A stretch of DNA of 5,464 nucleotides from Lachnospiraceae bacterium (GTDB taxonomy: Bacteria > Bacillota > Clostridia > Lachnospirales > Lachnospiraceae): assembly GCA_017961385.1 (NCBI GenBank), contig JAGCXJ010000056.1, forward strand, positions 1-5,464, read 5' to 3'. The translations under genes and the position numbers were made by a program. Positions 1-5,464 of this stretch are shown here, piece by piece. The notes under the pieces are model-generated. The model was given only the letters and a program-made list of their open reading frames with translations. It was not told the DNA's origin and did not search any database. Each line of letters opens with the position of its first letter. The stretch's first letter is position 1.

Positions 1-475
1 CACAGGAAGATTCGTTATCGGAGGACCTCACGGCGATGCTGGTCTTACGGGACGGAAGATAATCGTTGACACATACGGAGGATATGCTCGTCACGGCGGC
101 GGTGCTTTCTCAGGTAAGGACTGCACAAAGGTTGACCGTTCTGCGGCATATGCAGCAAGATACGTTGCAAAGAACATCGTTGCAGCAGGTCTTGCCGACA
201 AATGCGAGATCCAGCTTTCTTACGCTATCGGCGTTGCAGCTCCCACATCTGTTCGTGTTGATACATTCGGCACAGGCAAGTTAAGCGACGAGAAGCTTGT
301 TCAGATAGTAAGAGAGAACTTCGATCTTCGTCCGGCCGGCATAATCAAGATGCTAGACTTAAGACGTCCTATCTACAAGCAGACAGCTGCTTACGGACAT
401 TTCGGAAGAAACGATCTTAAGCTTCCCTGGGAGGCATTAAACAAGGTAGATGATCTTAAGAAGTATCTTGCATAA
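1..475 (+). CDS. metK: S-adenosylmethionine synthase (methionine adenosyltransferase), C-terminal part, 5' end outside window
   Basis: MetK condenses ATP and methionine to S-adenosylmethionine in the cytosol, releasing phosphate and pyrophosphate; the product is the general methyl donor. The reading frame is open from the left edge (first full codon at base 2) and gives 157 residues, about the last 40% of a protein that is usually 380-400 residues. Fragment residues 7-14 (GGPHGDAG), 18-19 (RK) and 32-40 (GGGAFSGKD) are the family signatures. Their spacing lets D12, R18, K19, K39, K43 and D45 line up with the E. coli active-site residues D238, R244, K245, K265, K269 and D271, so the catalytic half that is visible looks intact. 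The end is also typical (YGHFGR at 131-136, then PWE). Two adjacent stop codons, TAA TAA, close the gene, followed about 24 bases later by a terminator hairpin. The start, leader and any upstream riboswitch lie outside the window. Confidence 0.98.
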   Translation, partial: TGRFVIGGPHGDAGLTGRKIIVDTYGGYARHGGGAFSGKDCTKVDRSAAYAARYVAKNIVAAGLADKCEIQLSYAIGVAAPTSVRVDTFGTGKLSDEKLVQIVRENFDLRPAGIIKMLDLRRPIYKQTAAYGHFGRNDLKLPWEALNKVDDLKKYLA

Positions 476-499
476 TAACGAATTTATATCGCTTATCAG

Positions 500-533
500 A
501 AGAGGCGCATCTTTACGATGTGTCTCTTTTTGT
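500..533 (+). terminator. Intrinsic terminator of metK
   Basis: An 11-bp stem (arms 501-511 and 517-527, two G-U pairs, otherwise Watson-Crick) closes a 5-base loop TTTAC. The 3' arm ends in a run of T continuing to 531. It lies 25 bases after the metK stop and fits a Rho-independent terminator for metK. The loop and the closing base also form the likely -35 box of the downstream promoter. Confidence 0.82.
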
Positions 534-540
534 GTATAAT
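512..540 (+). promoter_or_regulatory. Predicted sigma-A promoter for the HD-GYP gene, overlapping the metK terminator
   Basis: A perfect -10 hexamer TATAAT lies at 535-540. Exactly 17 bases upstream is TTTACG at 512-517, matching TTGACA at 4 of 6 positions. Transcription would begin near 546-548, leaving about 20 bases of leader before the ATG at 568. The -35 box is the loop of the metK terminator, so the two signals share DNA. No extended -10 (TGn) is present. This is read by eye and not shown experimentally. Confidence 0.65.
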
Positions 541-553
541 TATTATGTTTGTG

Positions 554-560
554 AAAGAGG
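554..560 (+). promoter_or_regulatory. Ribosome binding site that decides the HD-GYP start
   Basis: AAAGAGG at 554-560 is a good Shine-Dalgarno sequence. It lies 7 bases before the ATG at 568 but only 1 base before the in-frame ATG at 562, so 568 is the better start. A further in-frame ATG at 520 lies inside the terminator stem and upstream of the predicted transcription start, and is unlikely to be used. Confidence 0.75.
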
Positions 561-567
561 AATGAAT

Positions 568-1656
568 ATGGGAAAAATACCAGTTTCGAAAGTCACACCG
601 GGTATGGTGCTCGAATCGGATGTTTTCAACGAAGCCAATCAGCTGATACTCCCGGAAGGACTTAAGATAAATGAAAAAGCAATAGAGAAGATGACGCAGC
701 AGGGTATCACTTCTGTCAGGATCGAAGGAATGGATGATGATCCGGAGTTTCTGCCTAAAGAGGATAATAACGAGAATTCGACATATTCGGACAGGCTTAA
801 GAAGACAGAGGAGTACAAGGTCTTTAAGGAGCAGTTCGAAAATGCCGTAACAGAAGTACAGAGCTTTTTGTCTGACGTCGTTGAAAGAAACATGCCGCCC
901 GATACCACGGGCATCATGAACAGCATTCAGCAGATGCTGCATCCGCCGAGCGGCGACATTGTCAATGTCTTTGATATGATACACAACATGAAGTCATTTG
1001 ATGACATGACATATGTGCACTGTCTGAATGTAGGATTGATATGCAACGTATTCGGCAAATGGCTGGGACTGCCAAAATCAGATATAGATCTTGTAACAGA
1101 GTGCGGCGTGCTTCATGATATAGGCAAGCTAAAGATACCGGAATCTATAATAAAGAAGCCGGCAAAGCTTACCGATGAGGAATACAAGACGATAAAGACA
1201 CATCCCATGGAGGGATACAAGATACTGATCAACTGTGATGTCAATGATCACATCAGAAAGGCATGTCTGCAGCATCATGAGAAGGCTGACGGAAGCGGAT
1301 ATCCGTTCGGCATAAAGAACGAGCAGATGGATTTCTATGCAAAGATCGTTGCCATAGCCGATGTATATGAGGCAATGACGGCCGTACGTGTCTACAGAGG
1401 AAGCCTCTCTCCTTTCCAGGTAATAGATGCATTTGAAAGAGAAGGCCTTCAGAAGTATGATACGCATATGATCATGACATTCTTGCAGAATATTGCCGAT
1501 ACATATATGCTCAACCGCGTAAAACTAAGCGACGGACGTGAGGGAGACATAGTATTTATCAACAAGCAGCGTCTCTCAAAGCCCATGGTCAAATGCGGAG
1601 AAGAGTTCGTGGATCTTACAAAAGTGCCCGATGTTTATATCTCGGCGATCCTGTAA
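568..1656 (+). CDS. HD-GYP domain protein, probable cyclic-di-GMP phosphodiesterase
   Basis: Starting at ATG 568 the protein has 362 residues. Residues about 1-60 form a small N-terminal module (GMVLESDVF at 12-20) often seen before clostridial HD-GYP domains. A charged, probably helical linker spans about 65-130. The HD-GYP domain covers about 140-315: H151 (YVHCLN), the HD pair H183-D184 in HDIGK, H212 (THP), H236-H237, the DGSGYP motif at 241-246 and D265 (AIADVYEAM). All the usual metal-binding residues are therefore present. HD-GYP enzymes hydrolyse c-di-GMP to pGpG or GMP and lower its signalling level. The position four before H151 is Met rather than the Glu found in trinuclear-iron members, which suggests a two-metal site (inference). 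The last ~45 residues form a short tail after the domain. No membrane segment, signal peptide or receiver domain is seen, so it is a cytosolic protein with no recognised sensor. It has its own predicted promoter and sits between two terminators, implying a single-gene transcript. Activity on c-di-GMP rather than another nucleotide is not proven. Confidence 0.93.
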   Translation: MGKIPVSKVTPGMVLESDVFNEANQLILPEGLKINEKAIEKMTQQGITSVRIEGMDDDPEFLPKEDNNENSTYSDRLKKTEEYKVFKEQFENAVTEVQSFLSDVVERNMPPDTTGIMNSIQQMLHPPSGDIVNVFDMIHNMKSFDDMTYVHCLNVGLICNVFGKWLGLPKSDIDLVTECGVLHDIGKLKIPESIIKKPAKLTDEEYKTIKTHPMEGYKILINCDVNDHIRKACLQHHEKADGSGYPFGIKNEQMDFYAKIVAIADVYEAMTAVRVYRGSLSPFQVIDAFEREGLQKYDTHMIMTFLQNIADTYMLNRVKLSDGREGDIVFINKQRLSKPMVKCGEEFVDLTKVPDVYISAIL

Positions 1657-1665
1657 ATGAGATTT

Positions 1666-1696
1666 AAGACACAAGGCGAAAGCCTTGTGTCTTTTT
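1666..1696 (+). terminator. Strong intrinsic terminator after the HD-GYP gene, abutting the dnaE ribosome binding site
   Basis: A perfect 12-bp stem (arms 1666-1677 and 1682-1693) is capped by a stable GAAA tetraloop at 1678-1681 and followed by T residues to 1696. It begins 10 bases after the HD-GYP stop codon, the normal place for its terminator. The T-run ends one base before the dnaE Shine-Dalgarno sequence, which is unusually tight for a gene that needs its own transcript. Confidence 0.88.
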
Positions 1697-1704
1697 AAGA
1701 GGAG
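1697..1704 (+). promoter_or_regulatory. dnaE ribosome binding site
   Basis: AAGAGGAG at 1697-1704 lies 6 bases before the ATG at 1711, an ideal spacing that fixes the dnaE start. It directly follows the terminator T-run, so any transcript covering both would have a stable hairpin immediately 5' of the ribosome binding site. Confidence 0.85.
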
Positions 1705-1710
1705 TTTAGG

Positions 1711-4700
1711 ATGGGATTTACTCACCTGCACAGCCATACGGAGTTCAGTCTGCTTGACAGCTCCAACAAAGTAAAAGAATATGTGAAGCGCGTAAAAGAG
1801 CTCGGGATGGACGCAGCTGCCATAACCGATCACGGTGTCATGTACGGAGCCATAGATTTCTATAAGGTAGCAAAAGCCGAAGGGATCAAGCCCATCATCG
1901 GCTGTGAGGTATATGTTGCACCCGGATCGAGATTCGAGCGTGAAAAATCAGTCAGCGATGACAGATATTTCCATCTTGTCCTGCTTGCCGAAAACAACAC
2001 AGGATACTCAAACCTTTGCAAGCTCGTAAGCCGCGGATTCACGGAAGGATACTATTACAAGCCAAGAGTTGATGAAGAGCTTTTAAGAGAGTATCACGAG
2101 GGTATCATCGCGCTTTCCGCATGTCTTGCGGGAGAGCTGCCAAGAGCGATACTTCGCGGCATGCACGATCAGGCAAAGGATGTCATTCGAAAGTATAAGG
2201 ATATCTTTGGTGAAAACAATTATTTCCTGGAGCTGCAGGATCACGGCATCGCACAGCAGTCCACCGTAAATGCTGCTCTGATAGGGCTTAGCAAGGAGAT
2301 GGGAGTTGGCCTTGTTGCGACAAACGATGTCCATTACACATACAAGCAAGATTATGAGGCACATGATCTTTTGCTGTGCATACAGACTCAGCGTTCTGTA
2401 AAGGACGAGGACCGCATGCGCTATGAGGGACAGGAGTATTACATCAAGAGTCCTGAAGAGATGATGCAGCTATTTAAATACATCCCGGAAGCTATTGAAA
2501 ACACTCAAAAGATCGCTGACAGATGTGATGTGACGATCGAGTTTGGAAATACCAAGCTGCCTCATTTTGAGGTGCCCGAAGGCTTTACTTCTCTTACCTA
2601 TCTTAAGAGTCTCTGTGACAAGGGCATGGCTGAAAGATATCCAAATGATGACGGAAGCGTAAGAAAAAGGCTCGAATATGAACTCTCGGTAATAGAGAGG
2701 ATGGGCTATGTCGATTACTTTCTGATCGTATGGGATTTCATAAACTATGCAAGGAGCAGGGATATCCCTGTCGGACCGGGAAGAGGATCGGCTGCGGGAA
2801 GCGTGGTTTCATACTGTCTTCATATAACAAATATCGATCCTATAAGATATCAGCTTCTGTTTGAGAGATTCTTGAATCCTGAGCGTGTATCAATGCCAGA
2901 TATAGATATTGACTTCTGTTATGAGAGAAGACAGGAAGTCATAGACTATGTCAGCCAGAAATACGGCAAGGAGAAGGTAGTTCAGATCGTGACATTCGGT
3001 ACTCTTGCCGCAAAGGGAGTTATCAGGGATGTCGGAAGAGTCCTGGATCTTCCCTATGCTTTCTGCGACAATCTCGCAAAAATGATACCAAATGAACTGA
3101 ATATCACGCTTAAAAAAGCCCTTGAGATGAATCATGATCTTAGGAAGGAATACGAGGATAATGAGCAGACTCATTATCTGATAGACATGTGCATGCGTCT
3201 TGAAGGACTGCCAAGACATACATCGATGCATGCGGCGGGCGTCGTTATCTGTCCCGAGGCGGCGGATGAATACGTTCCGCTGTCAAGAGGAAGCGACGGT
3301 TCGATAACCACGCAGTATATCATGACCACGCTTGAAGAGCTCGGACTTTTAAAGATGGACTTTTTAGGCTTAAGAACACTCACAGTCATTAAGAATGCCG
3401 TCATCAACATAAAGAAGAATCACGGCATAGACGTGGATGTGGACAGGCTTGACTATGCAGACAAGAAGGTGCTCGATTATATAGGCACCGGAAAGACTGA
3501 CGGCATATTTCAGCTTGAGAGCGAGGGCATGAAGAACTTCATGAAGGAGCTTAAGCCCCAGAGCTTTGAAGATATAATCGCCGGCATCTCCTTATACAGA
3601 CCCGGACCTATGGATTTCATTCCTCAGTATATAAAAGGCAAGAATACAACAGGAGATATATCATATCCGTGCGATGAATTAAGACCGATCCTCAGTGCGA
3701 CCTACGGCTGTATAGTATATCAGGAGCAGGTAATGCAGATCGTTCGTGACCTTGCAGGATATACAATGGGACAGGCTGACAACATAAGACGTGCCATGAG
3801 CAAGAAGAAGCAGTATGTCATCGATGAGGAAAGAGCAAATTTCGTAAACGGAAATGAAGCTCTAAATATAGCCGGATGCGTAAAAAACGGTATAGATGCT
3901 TCTGTAGCCGACAGTATATATGATTCGATGGTAAACTTTGCCAAGTATGCATTCAACAAGTCGCATGCGGCCTGCTATGCAGTGGTCGCATATCAGACGG
4001 CATGGCTTAAATACTACTATCCCCTCGAATTCATGGCGGCTCTCATGACGTCCGTAATAGAAAACGGATCCAAGGTTTCTGAATATATCCTTGTGTGCAA
4101 GAACATGGGCATAAAGCTGTTGCCCCCCGATGTCAACGAGGGTGACGAGGCGTTCTCGGTATCCGGAGACAGCATCAGATACGCACTCTCTGCGATAAAG
4201 AGCGTGGGAAGATCTGTCATAGACGATATCGTGCGTGAAAGAGAAGAGAACGGACGATTCAGGGATATCAATGATTTCATCAAGAGAAACATAGATGTCA
4301 TAAACAAGCGAAGCGTGGAGAACTTTATCAAGTGCGGAGCGCTTGACTGCTTTGAAGGCAACCGCCACCAGCATATGGCTGTTTATGCAAACATCATGGA
4401 TCATATCGCAAATGAGAAAAAGAGCGGCATTGAAGGACAGATGTCTCTGTTTGACATAGTCGATGAAGAGAACAAGGACAAGTTTGAGATAAGTCTTCCG
4501 GATATTTCCGAGTTTGACAAGGATATGCTGCTGGAATTTGAAAAGGAGACACTTGGCATTTATGTCAGCGGACATCCTCTTGACGAATATGAGCAGCTCT
4601 TAAAAAAGAACATAACCCGCATGTCTGTGGATTTTATGTATCAGGAGGAAGAAGGCAAGACGAGGGTTAATGATGCGGAACTTGTTACTGTCGGAGGCAT

Positions 4701-5142
4701 TATTACAGACAAGAGACTCGTATATACCAAGAAAGGTGAAGCGATGGCCAGGTTTGGGATCGAGGATCTGACAGGAGTCATAAAGGCCATAGCATTCCCT
4801 TCCGTATACAGAAAATTCAATGAGCTTATAAAGGATGACTCAAAGGTCTTTGTCAAAGGAAGGGCTCAGGTTATGGAGCAGAAAGACGGAGAGCTTATCG
4901 TGGAAACGGTATCAGGCATTGATGATCTTCCAAGAAAGCTCTGGATCAAATTCGCCGATATGGCAAGCTACGGCATAAATGAATCAAAACTGAACGGACT
5001 GCTTCCTGATACGGGCAAGGATGAAGCTGTCATATATATAGAAAATACGAAGCAGATGAAAAAGATAAAGACGAGTGTTGATGACAGTCTCATAAAGAAA
5101 CTTAACGAGATGTTCGGAGAAGAAAACATAAGACTTGTCTGA
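1711..5142 (+). CDS. dnaE: DNA polymerase III alpha subunit (replicative C-family polymerase, DnaE)
   Basis: DnaE is a DNA-templated DNA polymerase of the replisome. The 1143-residue length is normal for the family (E. coli about 1160). The PHP domain (about 1-280) keeps its metal-ligand motifs: H7 and H9 (HLHSHTEFS), D16, D40-H41 (ITDH), E66, H88, C138 (SACLAGE), and D206 and H208 (NDVHY). The palm carries GPGRGSAAGS (355-364), the catalytic aspartates D397 and D399 in PDIDIDF, and D550 in KMDFLGLRTL, matching E. coli D401, D403 and D555. Finger motifs follow (SLYRPGP 627-633, YQEQVMQI 670-677, AFNKSHAACY 747-756). A helix-hairpin-helix-like region lies at about 815-880. QMSLFD (910-915) is a beta-clamp-binding motif, and an OB fold spans about 990-1070. 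No PolC-type exonuclease insert is present, so this is DnaE and not PolC; Firmicutes commonly have both, but the window cannot show whether PolC exists here. The gene is intact and ends in TGA, with a TAA one codon further on. pfkA follows 81 bases later. A dedicated promoter is not evident. Confidence 0.98.
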   Translation: MGFTHLHSHTEFSLLDSSNKVKEYVKRVKELGMDAAAITDHGVMYGAIDFYKVAKAEGIKPIIGCEVYVAPGSRFEREKSVSDDRYFHLVLLAENNTGYSNLCKLVSRGFTEGYYYKPRVDEELLREYHEGIIALSACLAGELPRAILRGMHDQAKDVIRKYKDIFGENNYFLELQDHGIAQQSTVNAALIGLSKEMGVGLVATNDVHYTYKQDYEAHDLLLCIQTQRSVKDEDRMRYEGQEYYIKSPEEMMQLFKYIPEAIENTQKIADRCDVTIEFGNTKLPHFEVPEGFTSLTYLKSLCDKGMAERYPNDDGSVRKRLEYELSVIERMGYVDYFLIVWDFINYARSRDIPVGPGRGSAAGSVVSYCLHITNIDPIRYQLLFERFLNPERVSMPDIDIDFCYERRQEVIDYVSQKYGKEKVVQIVTFGTLAAKGVIRDVGRVLDLPYAFCDNLAKMIPNELNITLKKALEMNHDLRKEYEDNEQTHYLIDMCMRLEGLPRHTSMHAAGVVICPEAADEYVPLSRGSDGSITTQYIMTTLEELGLLKMDFLGLRTLTVIKNAVINIKKNHGIDVDVDRLDYADKKVLDYIGTGKTDGIFQLESEGMKNFMKELKPQSFEDIIAGISLYRPGPMDFIPQYIKGKNTTGDISYPCDELRPILSATYGCIVYQEQVMQIVRDLAGYTMGQADNIRRAMSKKKQYVIDEERANFVNGNEALNIAGCVKNGIDASVADSIYDSMVNFAKYAFNKSHAACYAVVAYQTAWLKYYYPLEFMAALMTSVIENGSKVSEYILVCKNMGIKLLPPDVNEGDEAFSVSGDSIRYALSAIKSVGRSVIDDIVREREENGRFRDINDFIKRNIDVINKRSVENFIKCGALDCFEGNRHQHMAVYANIMDHIANEKKSGIEGQMSLFDIVDEENKDKFEISLPDISEFDKDMLLEFEKETLGIYVSGHPLDEYEQLLKKNITRMSVDFMYQEEEGKTRVNDAELVTVGGIITDKRLVYTKKGEAMARFGIEDLTGVIKAIAFPSVYRKFNELIKDDSKVFVKGRAQVMEQKDGELIVETVSGIDDLPRKLWIKFADMASYGINESKLNGLLPDTGKDEAVIYIENTKQMKKIKTSVDDSLIKKLNEMFGEENIRLV

Positions 5143-5153
5143 TGTTAAGATAC

Positions 5154-5182
5154 TTTACAACAAAACAGAAGTTTTATAGAAT
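5154..5182 (+). promoter_or_regulatory. Predicted sigma-A promoter of pfkA
   Basis: TTTACA at 5154-5159 (5 of 6 to TTGACA) and TAGAAT at 5177-5182 (5 of 6 to TATAAT) are separated by exactly 17 bases in the AT-rich gap after dnaE. The start of transcription would be near 5188-5190, giving a leader of about 35 bases. No convincing terminator lies between dnaE and this promoter, so some pfkA mRNA may also come from dnaE read-through. Confidence 0.7.
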
Positions 5183-5212
5183 TAATACAGTTAATGTAGA
5201 TTGATAAGGATC

Positions 5213-5217
5213 GGAGG
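5213..5217 (+). promoter_or_regulatory. pfkA ribosome binding site
   Basis: GGAGG at 5213-5217 is followed by 6 bases and then ATG at 5224. It fixes the start of pfkA, consistent with the protein beginning a few residues before the conserved IGVLTSGGDAPG. Confidence 0.85.
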
Positions 5218-5223
5218 ACGGTT

Positions 5224-5464
5224 ATGTCTGAGAAGATTAAAACTATAGGTGTACTGACAAGCGGAGGAGATGCTCCGGGCATGAATGCGGCTATACGTGC
5301 TATAGTTCGCAAGGCTCTGGCTCAGGGCGTAAAGGTCAAGGGTATCAAAAAAGGATATCAGGGACTTTTAAATGAAGAGATAGTGGAGCTTGAGGCAAAG
5401 GATGTCTCAGACATGATACAGCGAGGAGGTACCATTCTCTGAACAGCAAGATGTCTGGAGTTTA
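5224..5464 (+). CDS. pfkA: 6-phosphofructokinase, N-terminal part, with an in-frame TGA; 3' end outside window
   Basis: PfkA phosphorylates fructose 6-phosphate to fructose 1,6-bisphosphate, the committed step of glycolysis, as a cytosolic tetramer. Residues 8-25 hold the nucleotide-binding start IGVLTSGGDAPGMNAAIR. R25 and R29 match the allosteric-site arginines (R21 and R25 in the classical numbering), and SDMIQRGGTIL at 62-72 is the next family block. Codon 73 is TGA (5440-5442), yet the same frame then reads TARCLEF, the expected continuation, up to the right edge. As written, translation would stop after 72 of about 320 residues, before the GGDGS and TIDND active-site motifs, and give a non-functional peptide. 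A sequencing or assembly error close to the window edge, or a real nonsense mutation, are the main explanations. The residue that separates ATP-using from pyrophosphate-using enzymes lies beyond the window, although GGDAPGMN fits the ATP-dependent type. The gene is preceded by its own predicted promoter and a strong ribosome binding site. Confidence 0.93.
5440..5442 (+). other. Premature in-frame TGA within pfkA
   Basis: The codon after RGGTIL is TGA. The seven codons after it (TARCLEF) remain in the PfkA frame, so this is a substitution-type interruption and not a frameshift. From memory of relatives, this position is Gly in E. coli PfkA (GSAR) and Tyr in Bacillus (YTAR). GGA or TGC to TGA would need one base change; TAC or TAT would need two. 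Confidence 0.85.

Noticed and set aside
66..284. 72-residue + strand frame in the metK region
   Set aside because: It overlaps metK in another frame, while the metK frame has clear conserved motifs; the short frame resembles no family.
520..567. Longer HD-GYP start at ATG 520 (16 more residues)
   Set aside because: That ATG is inside the terminator stem, upstream of the predicted transcription start, without a ribosome binding site. The extra residues do not resemble family sequence.
3862..4575. 237-residue open frame on the minus strand inside dnaE, and other minus-strand frames of 60-162 residues
   Set aside because: They lie opposite well-supported genes, show no family motifs, and have the irregular composition typical of antisense shadows.
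5162..5175. Small hairpin (AAAAC, loop AGAA, GTTTT) after dnaE as a terminator
   Set aside because: A 5-bp, almost all A-T stem is too weak, no T-run follows it, and it sits in the spacer of the pfkA promoter.
5182..5195. Direct repeat TTAAT at 5182-5186 and 5191-5195 as an operator
   Set aside because: Five-base repeats in AT-rich leader DNA are expected by chance, and no known operator consensus is recognised.
5140..5442. UGA read as a sense codon (Gly or Trp reassignment) to explain the pfkA TGA
   Set aside because: No in-frame TGA occurs in the roughly 1660 codons of metK, the HD-GYP gene and dnaE, although Gly is frequent and Trp is coded by TGG. dnaE ends at TGA exactly where a family-length protein should end. 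A reassigned codon would be expected to appear repeatedly.
5440..5464. Selenocysteine insertion at the pfkA TGA
   Set aside because: The position is not a catalytic or redox site in PFK and no selenoprotein PFK is known to me. The 22 bases left before the window edge are too few to judge a SECIS hairpin.

Overview
The window is a stretch of ordinary chromosome from a low-to-moderate GC Gram-positive, most likely a clostridium of the Lachnospiraceae type. This is inferred from the protein flavour of all four genes, heavy use of AGA and ATA codons, strong GGAGG-type ribosome binding sites, and dnaE followed directly by pfkA, an order common in Firmicutes. Species cannot be named from sequence reading alone. 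All genes are on the + strand. No mobile element, CRISPR array, tRNA or rRNA is visible.

Layout: (1) positions 1-475, the 3' part of metK (S-adenosylmethionine synthase), cut by the left edge. (2) positions 476-567, a compact junction in which the metK terminator hairpin overlaps a sigma-A-type promoter for the next gene. (3) positions 568-1656, a stand-alone HD-GYP-domain protein, a probable cyclic-di-GMP phosphodiesterase. (4) positions 1657-1710, a strong intrinsic terminator whose U-tract runs straight into the dnaE ribosome binding site. (5) positions 1711-5142, complete dnaE, the alpha catalytic subunit of DNA polymerase III, with polymerase, PHP, clamp-binding and OB-fold regions. (6) positions 5143-5223, a short leader with a good promoter. 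(7) positions 5224-5464, the beginning of pfkA (6-phosphofructokinase), cut by the right edge and carrying an in-frame TGA at 5440-5442 after which the PfkA reading frame clearly continues.

The genes serve separate functions: methyl-donor synthesis, second-messenger signalling, replication and glycolysis. The signals suggest mostly independent transcription units: metK ends at its terminator, the HD-GYP gene has its own promoter and terminator, and pfkA has its own promoter. The promoter of dnaE is not evident. I see no new biological system here. The observations most worth checking are the premature TGA in pfkA, the promoter nested in the metK terminator, and the terminator placed directly against the dnaE ribosome binding site.
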